A stretch of DNA of 60,000 nt from positions 24,658,365 to 24,718,364 of the forward strand of contig NC_092678.1 of the NCBI RefSeq assembly GCF_964355755.1. The letters run 5' to 3'. Each line of letters opens with the position of its first letter. Within the stretch, counting starts at the first letter, position 1. The notes below the pieces were generated by a model. The model was not told the DNA's origin, did no database searches, and saw only the letters and a list, made by a program, of their open reading frames with translations. This document shows, one piece after another, positions 49,657 through 60,000 of this stretch. Both the position numbers and the translations under genes were made by a program. Origin of the DNA: Antedon mediterranea (lineage: Eukaryota; Echinodermata; Crinoidea; Comatulida; Antedonidae).

Positions 49657-49826
49657 CTACAGAACTCATAAAACAGAAAGGTTATGCTGTAGTATATTAC
49701 ACAAACCAACAGTGGTGTTGGATGAGTGCTAGCTTACCTGGATAAACCGACAATAGCCCTTCTCCTTGAGAGAGTAAACATGTCTACAGAACTCATACAA
49801 CAGCAAGGTTATGCTGTAGTATATAC
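49657..49826. repeat. 43-bp direct repeat flanking an 84-bp DIRS end fragment
   Basis: 49657-49699 and 49784-49826 are near-identical (ctacagaactcatanaacag...). Between them, 49700-49783 reads cacaaaccaacagtggtgtt, then agcttacctggataaacc, like the left end of the intact DIRS element (41023 onward) with divergence. Confidence 0.85.
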
Positions 49827-50818
49827 TGTATATATTACAGTATGTTACTACAGAAATATCTTATGTTTTACATTTCACCTGAAGAGTGCGGCCAGCTACA
49901 TGCTGGTCGTACGAAACAAATTTGTAGTGATTAAAACAATAAAGTAACCAAGTTTTCTGCTGTTATTTTATTTATTTATACATGTATCTATATCTATTTT
50001 TTTCGCAACACCTTCAGACAGTTATATTCAAGAGGATGGAAGCATTATACTGTATCACACAGAAGCTTATAGTTTACTAAAAGTGAAAAAATGGGAATTT
50101 GTAAACTCCTTTTTATTTATGTTGGTATAAAGAATTGTATAAGCTTTAGAATAAAGTTATCCCATGAATTTCTGGATGAGCCAACTATCTACCTAACAGT
50201 ACTATCCTCTTCAGTTGATGAAATCTAGTTGATCTCAAAAGGGTCAGACATGTTTTCATAGCCATGATAACAAGGGGCATGTTAGTTTGTGTGTAAATTT
50301 CAACAACATATGAAATTCTAAGTGAATTATTGAGGTACTAAAACTGTCTTATTCTATCTGACAAAGCTACTTCAACTTTAGGTTTAGCAATTCTACCACC
50401 CACTGTGTTCCATATCTTTATCAGAAAAGTAGTTCATTAAAACAGACAAATGCAAAGTTTTTAAGATTCAAATTGATGAATATTATCTTTAAAAGTGACA
50501 TTTATAATTGATTATTAAACTGCCATCACCTACAAGGATGAACATATTACTACTGATACTGTAAATAGACCCTATATTTATTTAATATTAGATCTTCATT
50601 TAAAAGCTCCTAACAATGATCTAAGGAGTACAAAAAATACTACTCCTTAATTTTTCCAGACACAAGCAGACTAACGACGAAAATATAAATATAAATTTCC
50701 CAGCTATTTAGTATTAGTTAGCTCTTCTCTTATTTCTTTGAATGAAGTTCTGACAACTTTCAAGAAAAGAAAGTTGGTCGGGGAAACCCACATTCAATGT
50801 AAATAAAACTTGTTTTAA

Positions 50819-51661
50819 GGGCCTGTTTCTATTGAAAAATAAAAAAAGAACGGTTTTTTGGAAACCGGTTTCGGCTGTTGTTTATAAATAAAGATCGCGT
50901 TGCAGCTCAATTTTTACTCCAATAAAACCGGTTCCGTCCATGTGCGTTCGTTATGAATGACATCATTATATACACCACAATGCAGTTCGTTAGGCGGAAG
51001 CGTGATTGGATCGAGGTCATGTTTACTTTTTTTCGCATAGCGCGATCCCCAAGAAATAGCATCCATTTCATCATAGAAGGGGGAATTATTACCTGAAACG
51101 TTATTGTGGTCCTTGGTTAAAGTATAGCTACGTCGCACCCTCTGATATCGTCAAGTTGAACTCGTCTAGCTTTCACACGCTTTACAATATTCTTAAAAAC
51201 ATGTAGGCCTAGGCCTACGTGAGTCTTTCTTCCGACTCCCGACAAGTCCCTTCACATATTTTTTACGAACCTCGTAATGGCATCGGCCAACATTTTTTAG
51301 TTAAATAAAATACTCACTATCTAGAGAAATAAAAATGACTTAGGCCGAGGCCTAGGTCCTATCGCGCAGGTTTGACTGCGAGTTGACCGCAATCGTCCCA
51401 GTGCAGCAGACTGCAGAGTTCAGTTTTTGGGGTCAAATTGAGACCGCGATTGTGTTGCAGCTAAAAATTGCTCCACGGAAACCGGTTTCAGAACGGTTCT
51501 TTGCGATCGAGACCGCAATCAATTGGGGTTTTTGAAACCGTTTTTAAGATCGGTTCTTTTTTGTGGTTTTTTGTGGGGACCCATTTCTGCTGGCAAGAAA
51601 AAACGGTTCTTGAAAAGAACGGTATTCAAAACCGTATTCTCTGCTCTATAGAAACAGGCCC
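50819..51661. mobile_element. PIF/Harbinger-like non-autonomous transposon (843 bp)
   Basis: TIRs gggcctgtttctat / atagaaacaggccc with TAA on both sides (50816-50818 and 51662-51664). Subterminal regions carry several copies of aaccggtttc and gttgcagct motifs. The TAA target and GGGCCTGTTT ends fit the Harbinger superfamily. No transposase is recognised; a 75-codon ORF sits inside. Confidence 0.8.
50914..51150 (-). CDS. Unidentified ORF or captured exon inside the Harbinger-like element
   Basis: I do not recognise this protein. The frame is open from 51150 to a stop at 50914, with no ATG at its start. It reads RVRRSYTLTKDHNN, then ISWGSRYAKKSKHDLD and LPPNELHCGVYND. It is better balanced in composition than chance ORFs in this window. 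A possible acceptor (ATATCAG) precedes it, and an internal donor (TGTG, then GTGTAT) would leave phase 1, which is what ADAMTS exon 1 requires. So either it is a captured exon, an ADAMTS prodomain exon, or a remnant transposon protein. None is proven. Confidence 0.25.
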   Translation of the reverse strand, partial: RYQRVRRSYTLTKDHNNVSGNNSPFYDEMDAISWGSRYAKKSKHDLDPITLPPNELHCGVYNDVIHNERTWTEPVLLE

Positions 51662-52215
51662 TAAGGCATCGACATCCAGCATAATTTCAGCACAGCACTC
51701 GCACAAGATGTTTTGATTGCTTTTTTTTATCCACTTATAGAATTCTCTTCATCCTGCAACATTTTAGGTCTTAAAATTCCTCACAATACTAAAAAAAGTC
51801 TGTAGAGTACACATGACAAGTATGGTTGATCCATCTTGGACTTGGCCCAATAGTAATAGTGTTTATGAATGAAAGCCACGTCACAGGTGAGATGGTGCTA
51901 CCTGAAGCCATCAGCATACTTGCTGGCTCAGGTGTTTAAACAAGTCATACACAGGTGAGAGAAATACCTTAAAGATACAATCCACTGATAATGAAACCTT
52001 TATATTTGTTAAAGACCCAAACAAACAAAATAAACTAAACTTAAACTTTTTACCATTGGAGAACAATTTACAAAAATTTAATATAATTTTGGAGATTACT
52101 ATTAAGCTTATACACTGTTTGATATTATTAATGTTTAAAGATATGGCAAAACATTTCACAATTGTGACTGTATGGACACAGTAGATACTCTTGCATTTTA
52201 AAGAGCAACGCAAAT

Positions 52216-53097
52216 ATTTTCATAGAAGCTATCAGCCTTCCTTTCATATTATTATACAATAGTATGTTGGTATCTTTACAAACTTACTGTACATACTTAA
52301 AGACCCCTTCCCTGCAGTTTTGGACGTTTTTTGGAATATAATACATATATATCACTTTAAAAACATTAAACCATGTCATTCCTTGTCTTAAATGTACGTT
52401 TTATGGTAAATTATGATAAAAAGTGAGAAACAATGCACTACCTAAGTAGCTCGCGGCGATCGACCTCTCGTGGACGGTCTTAGGCCTAGCCTAGCTAGGC
52501 TTAGTTTTGTAGGCCTAGCTGGTAAACATTGATAACGTACGAACATCGTACGCTAGCTATATACCTAGCCTGACATTGTATAGTTGCTGAATTAATTGTC
52601 TTTCTATTTTTGCCAGACTCCGTTGATACAAATTGGGGAAAACCCGGTATTTTCGCTGAAAAGTTAGGAGTCTTCCATTTGTTTTGGCTTCACGATCGAT
52701 CGAAAAGTGGGCGAATTACAGGTGAAAAACAAAAATATCAATCCGCGCGCAATGCATTTTGGGATTTATAGCGGGCCTCTATAATTATTAGAATCGATTT
52801 ATTTTTCACATTTTTAACCGTTTAAAGACGAAAAAAGTTATCGCAATAGGACCATATAGTATTATTTTTACATTAAATATAGTTTTTGATCTTAAAATAG
52901 ATCTAAAAAACGTAGGGAATGGGGCTTTAAGAATGTAGCTTTAGTTGCATCGTTTAAAACTTTATTATAATTTCTAATTATCTGCTTCCTTCATTATTTT
53001 CATAGAAGCTATCAGACTTCCATTCATATAATATAATAGTATGTTGGTCGCATCGTTTAAAACTTTATTATAATTTCTAGTTATCTGCTTCCTTCAT
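52216..53097. repeat. About 100-bp tandem duplication split by a MITE
   Basis: Segment R1 (tttcatagaagctatcag...) is at 52216-52270 and 52996-53047. Segment R2 (gcatcgtttaaaactttatt...) is at 52947-52994 and 53050-53097. The first R1-R2 unit is separated by the element at 52301-52926. Confidence 0.85.
52301..52926. mobile_element. piggyBac-like MITE (626 bp) at a TTAA site
   Basis: TTAA on both sides (52297-52300 and 52927-52930). TIRs agaccccttccctgcag and, inverted, agccccattccctacg. The centre is more GC-rich, with nested taggcctagctaggc palindromes. No ORF. Confidence 0.8.
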
Positions 53098-55358
53098 GAG
53101 TCTGTTTCCTATACTGTCTCAATGATGATGTCATCAACGACCCGCACATTCTCACAATATCCTGAATGAATTAAATCCATCAGTTGGTTTTCGTGTATGA
53201 AATTTTGCATAATTTCCCATGCTACCAGCAGTTGCCTCAGTATATCCTAAACTTTAAAATCATTTTTTAATGTTATGATACGAAATCGCTTATCTCTGCA
53301 AAATGATAAGATAAGACTGGTATATCTCTCAATAGGTGCAATATTCTGATACTTTATCAAGATATATTTATTATCTGTTCAAAATTACATTCTAACAGCC
53401 TTTATTGTTACTGGCTTTCTTGTGAAAATGTGCAGTTCAACTAATGGTACAGAATTTTCTATGAACTCTGTAACAATGGAAGTTAATACTTAGGTACCAG
53501 TAGACATCCATTTATTCTTTCATTAAATAAGTAACAAAAATGCAGTTTCTCAACTACTACTAATTTATTATTTAGGGAGGGGATGGGTTGCTTTACATCA
53601 ATATGTCATTGTCTGTAATAGAAGAAGCCATGAACTTAATTTAGAGAGTTGGGAATAAGTATGAGATTGAATTCAAGTCCATACTCATGAACTTTGACAT
53701 CAATATGGTATAATAGCTGTATTCACTGCTGAAACTATCAAAGAAAAATACCTAGAAGGGGTTTTCAACAGATACTTAGACCAATCGATTCCCTTGTGAG
53801 CTAAGTTAACTAAAACAAACTTAAACGACATGGGTAGTTTGACATTCGTTGATGGTAGAGCACGCCTCTTGATGGTCATATTTCGGCTCTCTTTCTATCT
53901 TACCTATTAGCTACCCATCAAGCATGACTTGACCTATCTCAGTTAGATATCCTAGTAACTGTTTGACCTCATTAAAGGGGGTTTGAAGCCCAACGAATAG
54001 AATTCATTCATTTTCTTTCATTCAACAATCACCAATACAAAGATATTATATTATAATTGGCATACTCATATCTTTTTTTTATATCTACTGCTTAATTTTT
54101 ATTGAATCATCTTTATAATTTCAACTTTTTTTTATATAACTAGGCCTGCCAGTTTTGCTATCTATTAAATAAAATCTAATGATTATACTGTCTATTCCAA
54201 ACTGTATTGTATTCAATAAAATTTCTGTTGAAATCAATAAAATAATAAAGTTTACGTCATATATCCATAATGATGTTTAATGTGTTTGACAATGTGACTA
54301 CATCGCCCTAACATTAATGACATTAATCTCAGATCAAGAACATCAGAACTACCACATGACCATGGTCACCACTCATTAATGTCGTTCTGCAAAATAAAAC
54401 GCTATTTTTGGTTCAGCAAATGTCAAAATGAATCAAATCTTAATTCAAGAGATAAAGATGCTTACACTGAAAAATTAGAAATTAAAGAATCCTTGGTTTT
54501 GCAAGTCACACATTAGAAGAGACTACGATGTACATGACCAATTTAATTTAAAAAAATGTCATAAACTTTTCATTATCTTATTAAACTTCTCTGTCTATTT
54601 CCCCTATTCTATTTCCCCTATTCTATTTCCCCTTAGGTTCATAAATATATCTACTACTTTTAGTTTTATTTAGCTCGTTAAGGAGAATAGTCTGTTGTTG
54701 GTGTATCCAAGTAAGATAGGCACAAATAAACCTAGAATTCTGAACTAGAAAAATGTAACATTTTAATAATTCTAATATTATTTTACAGATTGGCAGATAC
54801 GTTTGAGTGCCATTATATAAAATGGATCGCATAAAACTTTTCTTCAGAACATGTTGGTGAAATATTGCAAACTTTTTGTCCCAATCTCAATTAAAATCTT
54901 ACTTTAACCTAAAAAAATCATGATTGTTTAGGGGTTCAAGCACACCCTTTTAACAAAATTCTACATCTGGCCAAGAAATATAAAACCAAATTTGTATTTC
55001 CTATAAAAACAGATCTGTAAAATGGATTGAAAGAAAATATAAGTGAGCAAAGTTTACCCAAAGTGGCTAATAGATTGAATGTAGAAATACTATCCAGGGT
55101 TGTGTCACAAGAGACCTACGGTGTCAAGTGATACACAATGAATTACTTTTTCTTTCTTTATTTCCACTAGTTGTATGTATCACACAAAGGTCTATTTAAC
55201 TGTGTCAGTAGGGATAGTGTTCATATTTTAATACCACCACAAAACAAATAGATAATTGTTAAATGAATGTATTAACAATAATAACAGAATATATGTGTAT
55301 TTACAGTTGGATAGGGTCTTTTCTGGTCCTACACTAAAGTCCTCCCACCTCTCCCCAC
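53098..55358. other. No gene recognised
   Basis: AT-rich. At 54689-54724 ttggtgtatccaagtaagat plus aggcaca resembles the right outer end of the DIRS element, probably an old fragment. Confidence 0.4.
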
Positions 55359-55594
55359 CCCTAATTTTTTTATTTATTTTTTTTATTTCATATGCATCCA
55401 ACAGAGAGTAACTCTCCAATTACAGGATGGATAAACTGTTTAATAATTTATCATACTTTAAAAGTAAGTCTCATTTGAGGCTTAGGGACTGGAGTTGAAG
55501 AGTCGTGACTTACAACTCTGGCACTAGGTCAGGATTGAACCCCGGCCCTTGGGATTGGAAGGCAAGCACATTAACCACCAAACTTCAGCTCCAC
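55359..55594 (-). mobile_element. tRNA-derived SINE
   Basis: Read on the minus strand: a tRNA-like head with a box A-like TGGTGGTTAATG (55569-55580) and box B GGTTCAATCCT (55531-55541). A body of about 100 bp follows, then the conserved tail CTCTCTGTTGGATGCATATG and an A-rich end with AAAT repeats. Tail-only copies occur at 11050-11126 and 1500-1556. Confidence 0.75.
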
Positions 55595-57325
55595 TACAAA
55601 TGAGTATTAGTGTTTATGAATGAGAAATTTATTAATTTTATATAGTCAAATTATAGCCCCCTTGTTGTCTTATAACAAGTACAATATCCAACCTTTGTAA
55701 TTTAATTTGGTGATTAAACGGTGGCATCGTTATCAAAGGCTAAACAGTTGAGTTAATTGTGGAATGTTAAATTGTGGCCTAGATCTGAATAATGGGTACA
55801 ACAGAGTGACCATTGTCTCTGGATGGGTATATCGCATTGCACTTACAAGAGAACTAGCCAATCAACATGCAGCTAGTCGATGCAACTAACTGCGATTTAA
55901 CAGTGCCGTGTAAAAATTAAGACTATTCAACTGACCTATCCCTGTATATATGCACTCTCCACCAATTACACTCATTGCGATCAAATTTCATAAAACACAC
56001 AGAAAATATTGTTATGGGAACATGAAATATCACAGCTTGGAGTCGTATTGTACAACGCAAGACTCAATGCCATTTGTTTTTAATAATTGGGACAAGTATA
56101 GCAGTTGACACCCTTTTACAGTATTTTCAATATGTAGTTGAAGTCATAACTTGAATACATAAAAGTTACTTTGTGACCCATTTTTATGTTTGTATTTCAC
56201 ATAGTGTTAATACTTCAGACATAGAAATAACAATTGTTAGGTTGTTGGGTTCAAATTTTAGCCTTGTTATACCAAGTTTTGTGGCATGGTAACAGAATAT
56301 TTTCCAAGCAATAAGGTTTATAAAAATGTTGATTTTAAATTGTGACCCTACCAAGCAAGTCACACTGACTGAGACATAACATTTGAGAAGGAAATTGATG
56401 CATTAATAATTTAAATACTTTTATACTAACTGGTTAAACATGATTTAACTAAGTCCTCTAAACATTAAAGCTTAAATCATATCCCATAAAGATATCAATA
56501 TAGTGCAATTAATTGCCTGTGACTTTACTCATTAGGCGTGTCCGACGGATCTAACTCCTCCAAATCTTTGCTGTTTTTATACGAGCATTGCGAGTAGATC
56601 TAAAGCGAGTCGTTAAAAATAAAGCAACCAGTCGATTTCGCCAATGTCAACGTAACATAGAAATAATAATTACAAAGCTGAAAATTATTATTATTTTAAA
56701 TTTTCTTCGTCTAAACATAATTTATAATGTTAAAGCTATGACTCATCTTGTGAGTGAAACCTTTCTATTTGGCTGTTTTCAGACATATTAATAAATCACT
56801 ACATCCTACCATACCTATCCAGGGAATTCAAAGATTTCTTATGGTAAAACTTAAAAGCTTACGATTTCCCTGTGTAAATTAATTACCCAAAATGCTAACC
56901 TTACTATTTCAGAATAAAAGAATCACATTTATTTGAGTACAGAAAATGAGGAGGAGATAATTTGTTTTTTTCTCTGTCTCTGTTTCTTGAATCTCTCTTT
57001 TTTGGATACAAGATCTCTCTTTAAGGGAAGAAGCTATTTTTAAGGAGACAAGCTCTGTTTTAGAGTGGAGAAGATCGCCTCTTTAAGAGGAAAAGGTCTC
57101 TTTTTTAAAAGGACAATCGCTCAGAACCAGTGAACAATTTACAATTAATATTGAAGATCAACAACATCAGGTTATTCACAGAAAAGGAATTCCCCTTGAG
57201 TCATAGAAGAACAGATGTAGCAATTGTCTTGTAATGAAATTCCGTTTATTAATGATAATAGTACCCTGGATGTTACAACCCTCAATCACTAAACAAGTGT
57301 TCATACAAAGACTAGTAGTAGTAGT
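55595..57325. other. No gene recognised
   Basis: AT-rich. A stretch at 56960-57115 repeats ctcttttt/gagaaga-like words (aagatctctctttaaggg, aagatcgcctctttaagagg), a degenerate simple repeat. Confidence 0.4.
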
Positions 57326-57545
57326 GCAGTGTGGGACATGCTACAGTTTTGGTTGCAGCTTGGATGCAATCAGTGTGGGACATGTTACAGTTTGGTTGGA
57401 GCTTGGATGCAATCAGTGTGGGACATGTTACAGTTTTGGTTGCAGCTTGGATGCAATCAGTGTGGGACATGTTACAGTTTGGTTGCAGCTTGGATGCAAT
57501 CAGTGTGGGACATGTTACAGTTTTGGTTGCAGCTTGGATGCAATA
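57326..57545. repeat. 42-45 bp tandem repeat, 5 copies
   Basis: The unit is agtgtgggacatgttacagt followed by tttggttgcagcttggatgcaatc; spacing alternates as T-runs vary. Three overlapping plus-strand ORFs here are products of the repeat. Confidence 0.93.
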
Positions 57546-58734
57546 CTAGGACGTAAAACCACTTTTATTTTGACCAATCACAACATGATGGGTCATCCTT
57601 GTAATTGGTTGGTCACTCTTTGGGTCTACAGTACGTCTGTGTTACTACAAAGTAGGAACCAAGCAATTGGTCAAAACTCAACAATTCAGAAACTCCTCAT
57701 TTTTACAATATCGTATTAATCTGCCAAACAATCAATTCAAAATAAATATTATTTTAACGAATTGAAAAGTCAAAAAGTTTAGATGAAGATAAAGTCTAAA
57801 AATGAAACTAACTTCTAACATTATCCTATGATTCAGGGTATAATATTGTTGAGTTAAGTAAAGTCTTACAATGAATAAAGTGAAGACAAATTACATTAAC
57901 CAAATTACCTTTAATTTAGAGTCCCTTTAAGTACATTTCAGCAAGGTACTTGGTGTAGACTATTTATTTTCTTAACCACTCACCCACTGGAAATTGGAAA
58001 ACTATCATGCAAAAAAATTAGCTGGATCTTCCTCAAAGTTTTTTTTGAGACAGTGAAGCTGCAAAACTTTTTTGATACTGTAAATATTATTTAACAAATA
58101 CCAAATTATTTATTTATTTCTGTATAATTTTAAAATGCATCGGAACCCTGCTGCATTTCATCAAGACTTGCTTTATGATGGCTACTGTAGTTTACATACA
58201 CTATCATGACAAATTTTGTTATACAAGATTTGGCTGTATAAAATAAGCAAACACAATACATATCCCAGATCTTAATCTGATCCCAACAATTCACAATGAA
58301 ATTGTGCCAAAAACTATCTAATAATATTTCTATTCAATATCTGTTACGCCACACAATCTCTTTAGAAATCTACAAAAATCACTTTGTTTTTATTAATAAA
58401 TTATAACTATTTTGTTTCTTCTCAATCTCCTCAACAATCTAAAAGAATCAGTTTGTTTCAATCTTGATAGCTCATAGGCCAGCTGCCCGAGGCGACCCGG
58501 TGATGGTGTGGGTTTACATGTCCAGTCTGCATGTGTTCCCAACTTGACCCCTTGATATACCTTCATCAGTACGGTTCCCAATTATTGGATAAACATAATT
58601 GGTTACAGAAATTGGTAACAATTTCACTATGAACTTCCTAACAGGGTGCCTATTATTCGTGACTTGTGTAGAATATAAGTAAACCACTAGCGATTAGGTT
58701 TGTTTTATACAGAATTATTTCTACAACTTACAAG

Positions 58735-59312
58735 ACTTAAGTCTGTGAATACCACCTACCAAACAAGACAGATACTTGAACTTAACTTTTAATTTGATAA
58801 TATCTAAGAAATTAGTACTTTAAAATATTTTTTTATCTTATAATGTTTGGCAATAACTATACAGCAGAAAAATTCTACAACTAATACAAGACTTACAAAG
58901 TCTGTAAATACCACCAACCAAATAGATACTTTAAGTAAACTTTTAATTTGATAATATCTGAGAAATTAGTAGTTTAAAATTGAAATAATATAAATAATAA
59001 TCTTCTTATAGGTTTGGAAATAACTATACGGCAGAAACATTTAAATACAACTTAAAGTCTGTGAATACCACCCACCAAACAGATGCTTTAACTAAACTTT
59101 TAATTTGATAATATTTAAGAAATTAGTAGTATAAAATTGAAATAATATTTTTTTTGGTTTGGCAATTACTATATATGGCAGAAAAATTGAAAATTAAGTG
59201 AATACCACCAACCAAACAGATACTTAAACTGAACTTTTAACTTGATAAATATAAAAAATAGTAGTTTAAATTTGATATAATATAAATAATAATCTTCTAA
59301 AGGTTTCGCAAA
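58735..59312. repeat. About 140-170 bp degenerate tandem repeat, 4 copies
   Basis: Each copy reads gtctgtgaataccaccnacc, acttttaatttgataatatc, aagaaattagtagt and ttggcaataactata. Copies begin near 58741, 58909, 59057 and 59190. Confidence 0.85.
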
Positions 59313-60000
59313 AATACTAAAGAATGTTGATCAAACTTAAAAACGTGACCAGGTTTGTTCCGTTTAACCACCATCATTTTGAAAATACTGTATACGCAAA
59401 CCATTGAAGGTGGCATCCATTAAAACTATTTATACAAAGACTATTAAAAATTGGACTATATTCAACAAGGATTTAGTGGAATAATAGCAATTCTAGAAGT
59501 TGTAACAAAAGGATTCTTGCGGTCTATTGTCACCAAACCAGTAAACTTTTAACAATATTTTATTTGAAAATCAATAATGGAATTAGCAGTAATTTAAAGA
59601 AATATAACAATTAATAAAGACATGCTCTGGTATGTAAACCAAATATAAAATATAATAATGATGAGCTGTCCGGGTGACATATCATTTTTTATGCTTAGAA
59701 ATGTTGAAAAAGGCGGGATAATCATTGCATGTGGGTTTGAAAGAATAGAATTAAGGATACGGAACCTCCAAATAAATGCCATTAAAACACGTTTATCTAT
59801 ATTTCTTTGTTAATTGTAAGCAGCACGTGCTGTGTATAAAATAAAACTATCCACATCCGACTATTAATCAACTATTCTTTTTAATATAGTTAAGTCTTTG
59901 AAGGTAATTCTAATGAATGAAACATCTTTCCGGTCAAAAACCACAATTTACCGGAACATTAATATCTTAACAATTTACAAAATGCAAAGAAATTTTGAGA
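59313..60000. other. No feature seen
   Basis: AT-rich sequence at the window edge without coding signal, repeat or RNA gene. Confidence 0.4.

Noticed and set aside
57234-57719. 161-codon plus-strand ORF with Cys-rich repeats
   Set aside because: Runs through a 42-45 bp tandem repeat; three frames are open at once, which indicates repeat composition and not selection.

Overview
The window looks like AT-rich nuclear DNA from an animal. Long introns with GT/AG junctions, tRNA-derived SINEs, MITEs, minisatellites and a DIRS-type retrotransposon all argue against a prokaryotic, organellar or viral origin. The frequent taggcct words and the element types suggest a marine invertebrate, perhaps an echinoderm, but I could not test that.

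The left 36 kb carries most of one minus-strand gene, which I assembled exon by exon from reading frame, splice sites and phase. Thirty-three exons between 35658 and 111 (4,928 coding bases, about 1,640 codons) encode the end of a prodomain with an RNRR furin-type site, a zinc metalloprotease domain (HELGH...HD plus a Met-turn), a disintegrin-like domain, TSP1-1, a cysteine-rich domain, a spacer, TSP1-2 to TSP1-15, and most of a GON domain. Fifteen TSP1 repeats followed by GON is the ADAMTS9/ADAMTS20 (nematode GON-1) architecture. All junctions agree in phase. The signal peptide and most of the prodomain were not found and probably lie to the right of the window. The last GON exon or exons and the stop codon lie to the left.

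The introns carry a 42-copy, 47-bp minisatellite (3824-5798), arrays of a 63-67 bp unit in both orientations (6.4, 9.8 and 13.0 kb), several MITE families, SINE tails, and a tandem amplification of the exon end that encodes the catalytic zinc-binding helix (26135-26446).

A structurally complete DIRS-like tyrosine-recombinase retrotransposon occupies 41022-46395 on the minus strand. It has a Gag-like ORF, an RT-RNase H ORF, an overlapping tyrosine recombinase ORF, 169-bp inverted terminal repeats that are identical, and an internal complementary region that reproduces both outer ends joined. It is visibly GC-richer than its surroundings. Around it, 36-41 kb and 46.4-60 kb contain no gene I can support. 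They hold MITEs (one PIF/Harbinger-like with an internal ORF, one piggyBac-like), DIRS end fragments, a SINE and several tandem repeats. This stretch is probably a long 5' intron or upstream flank of the ADAMTS gene.
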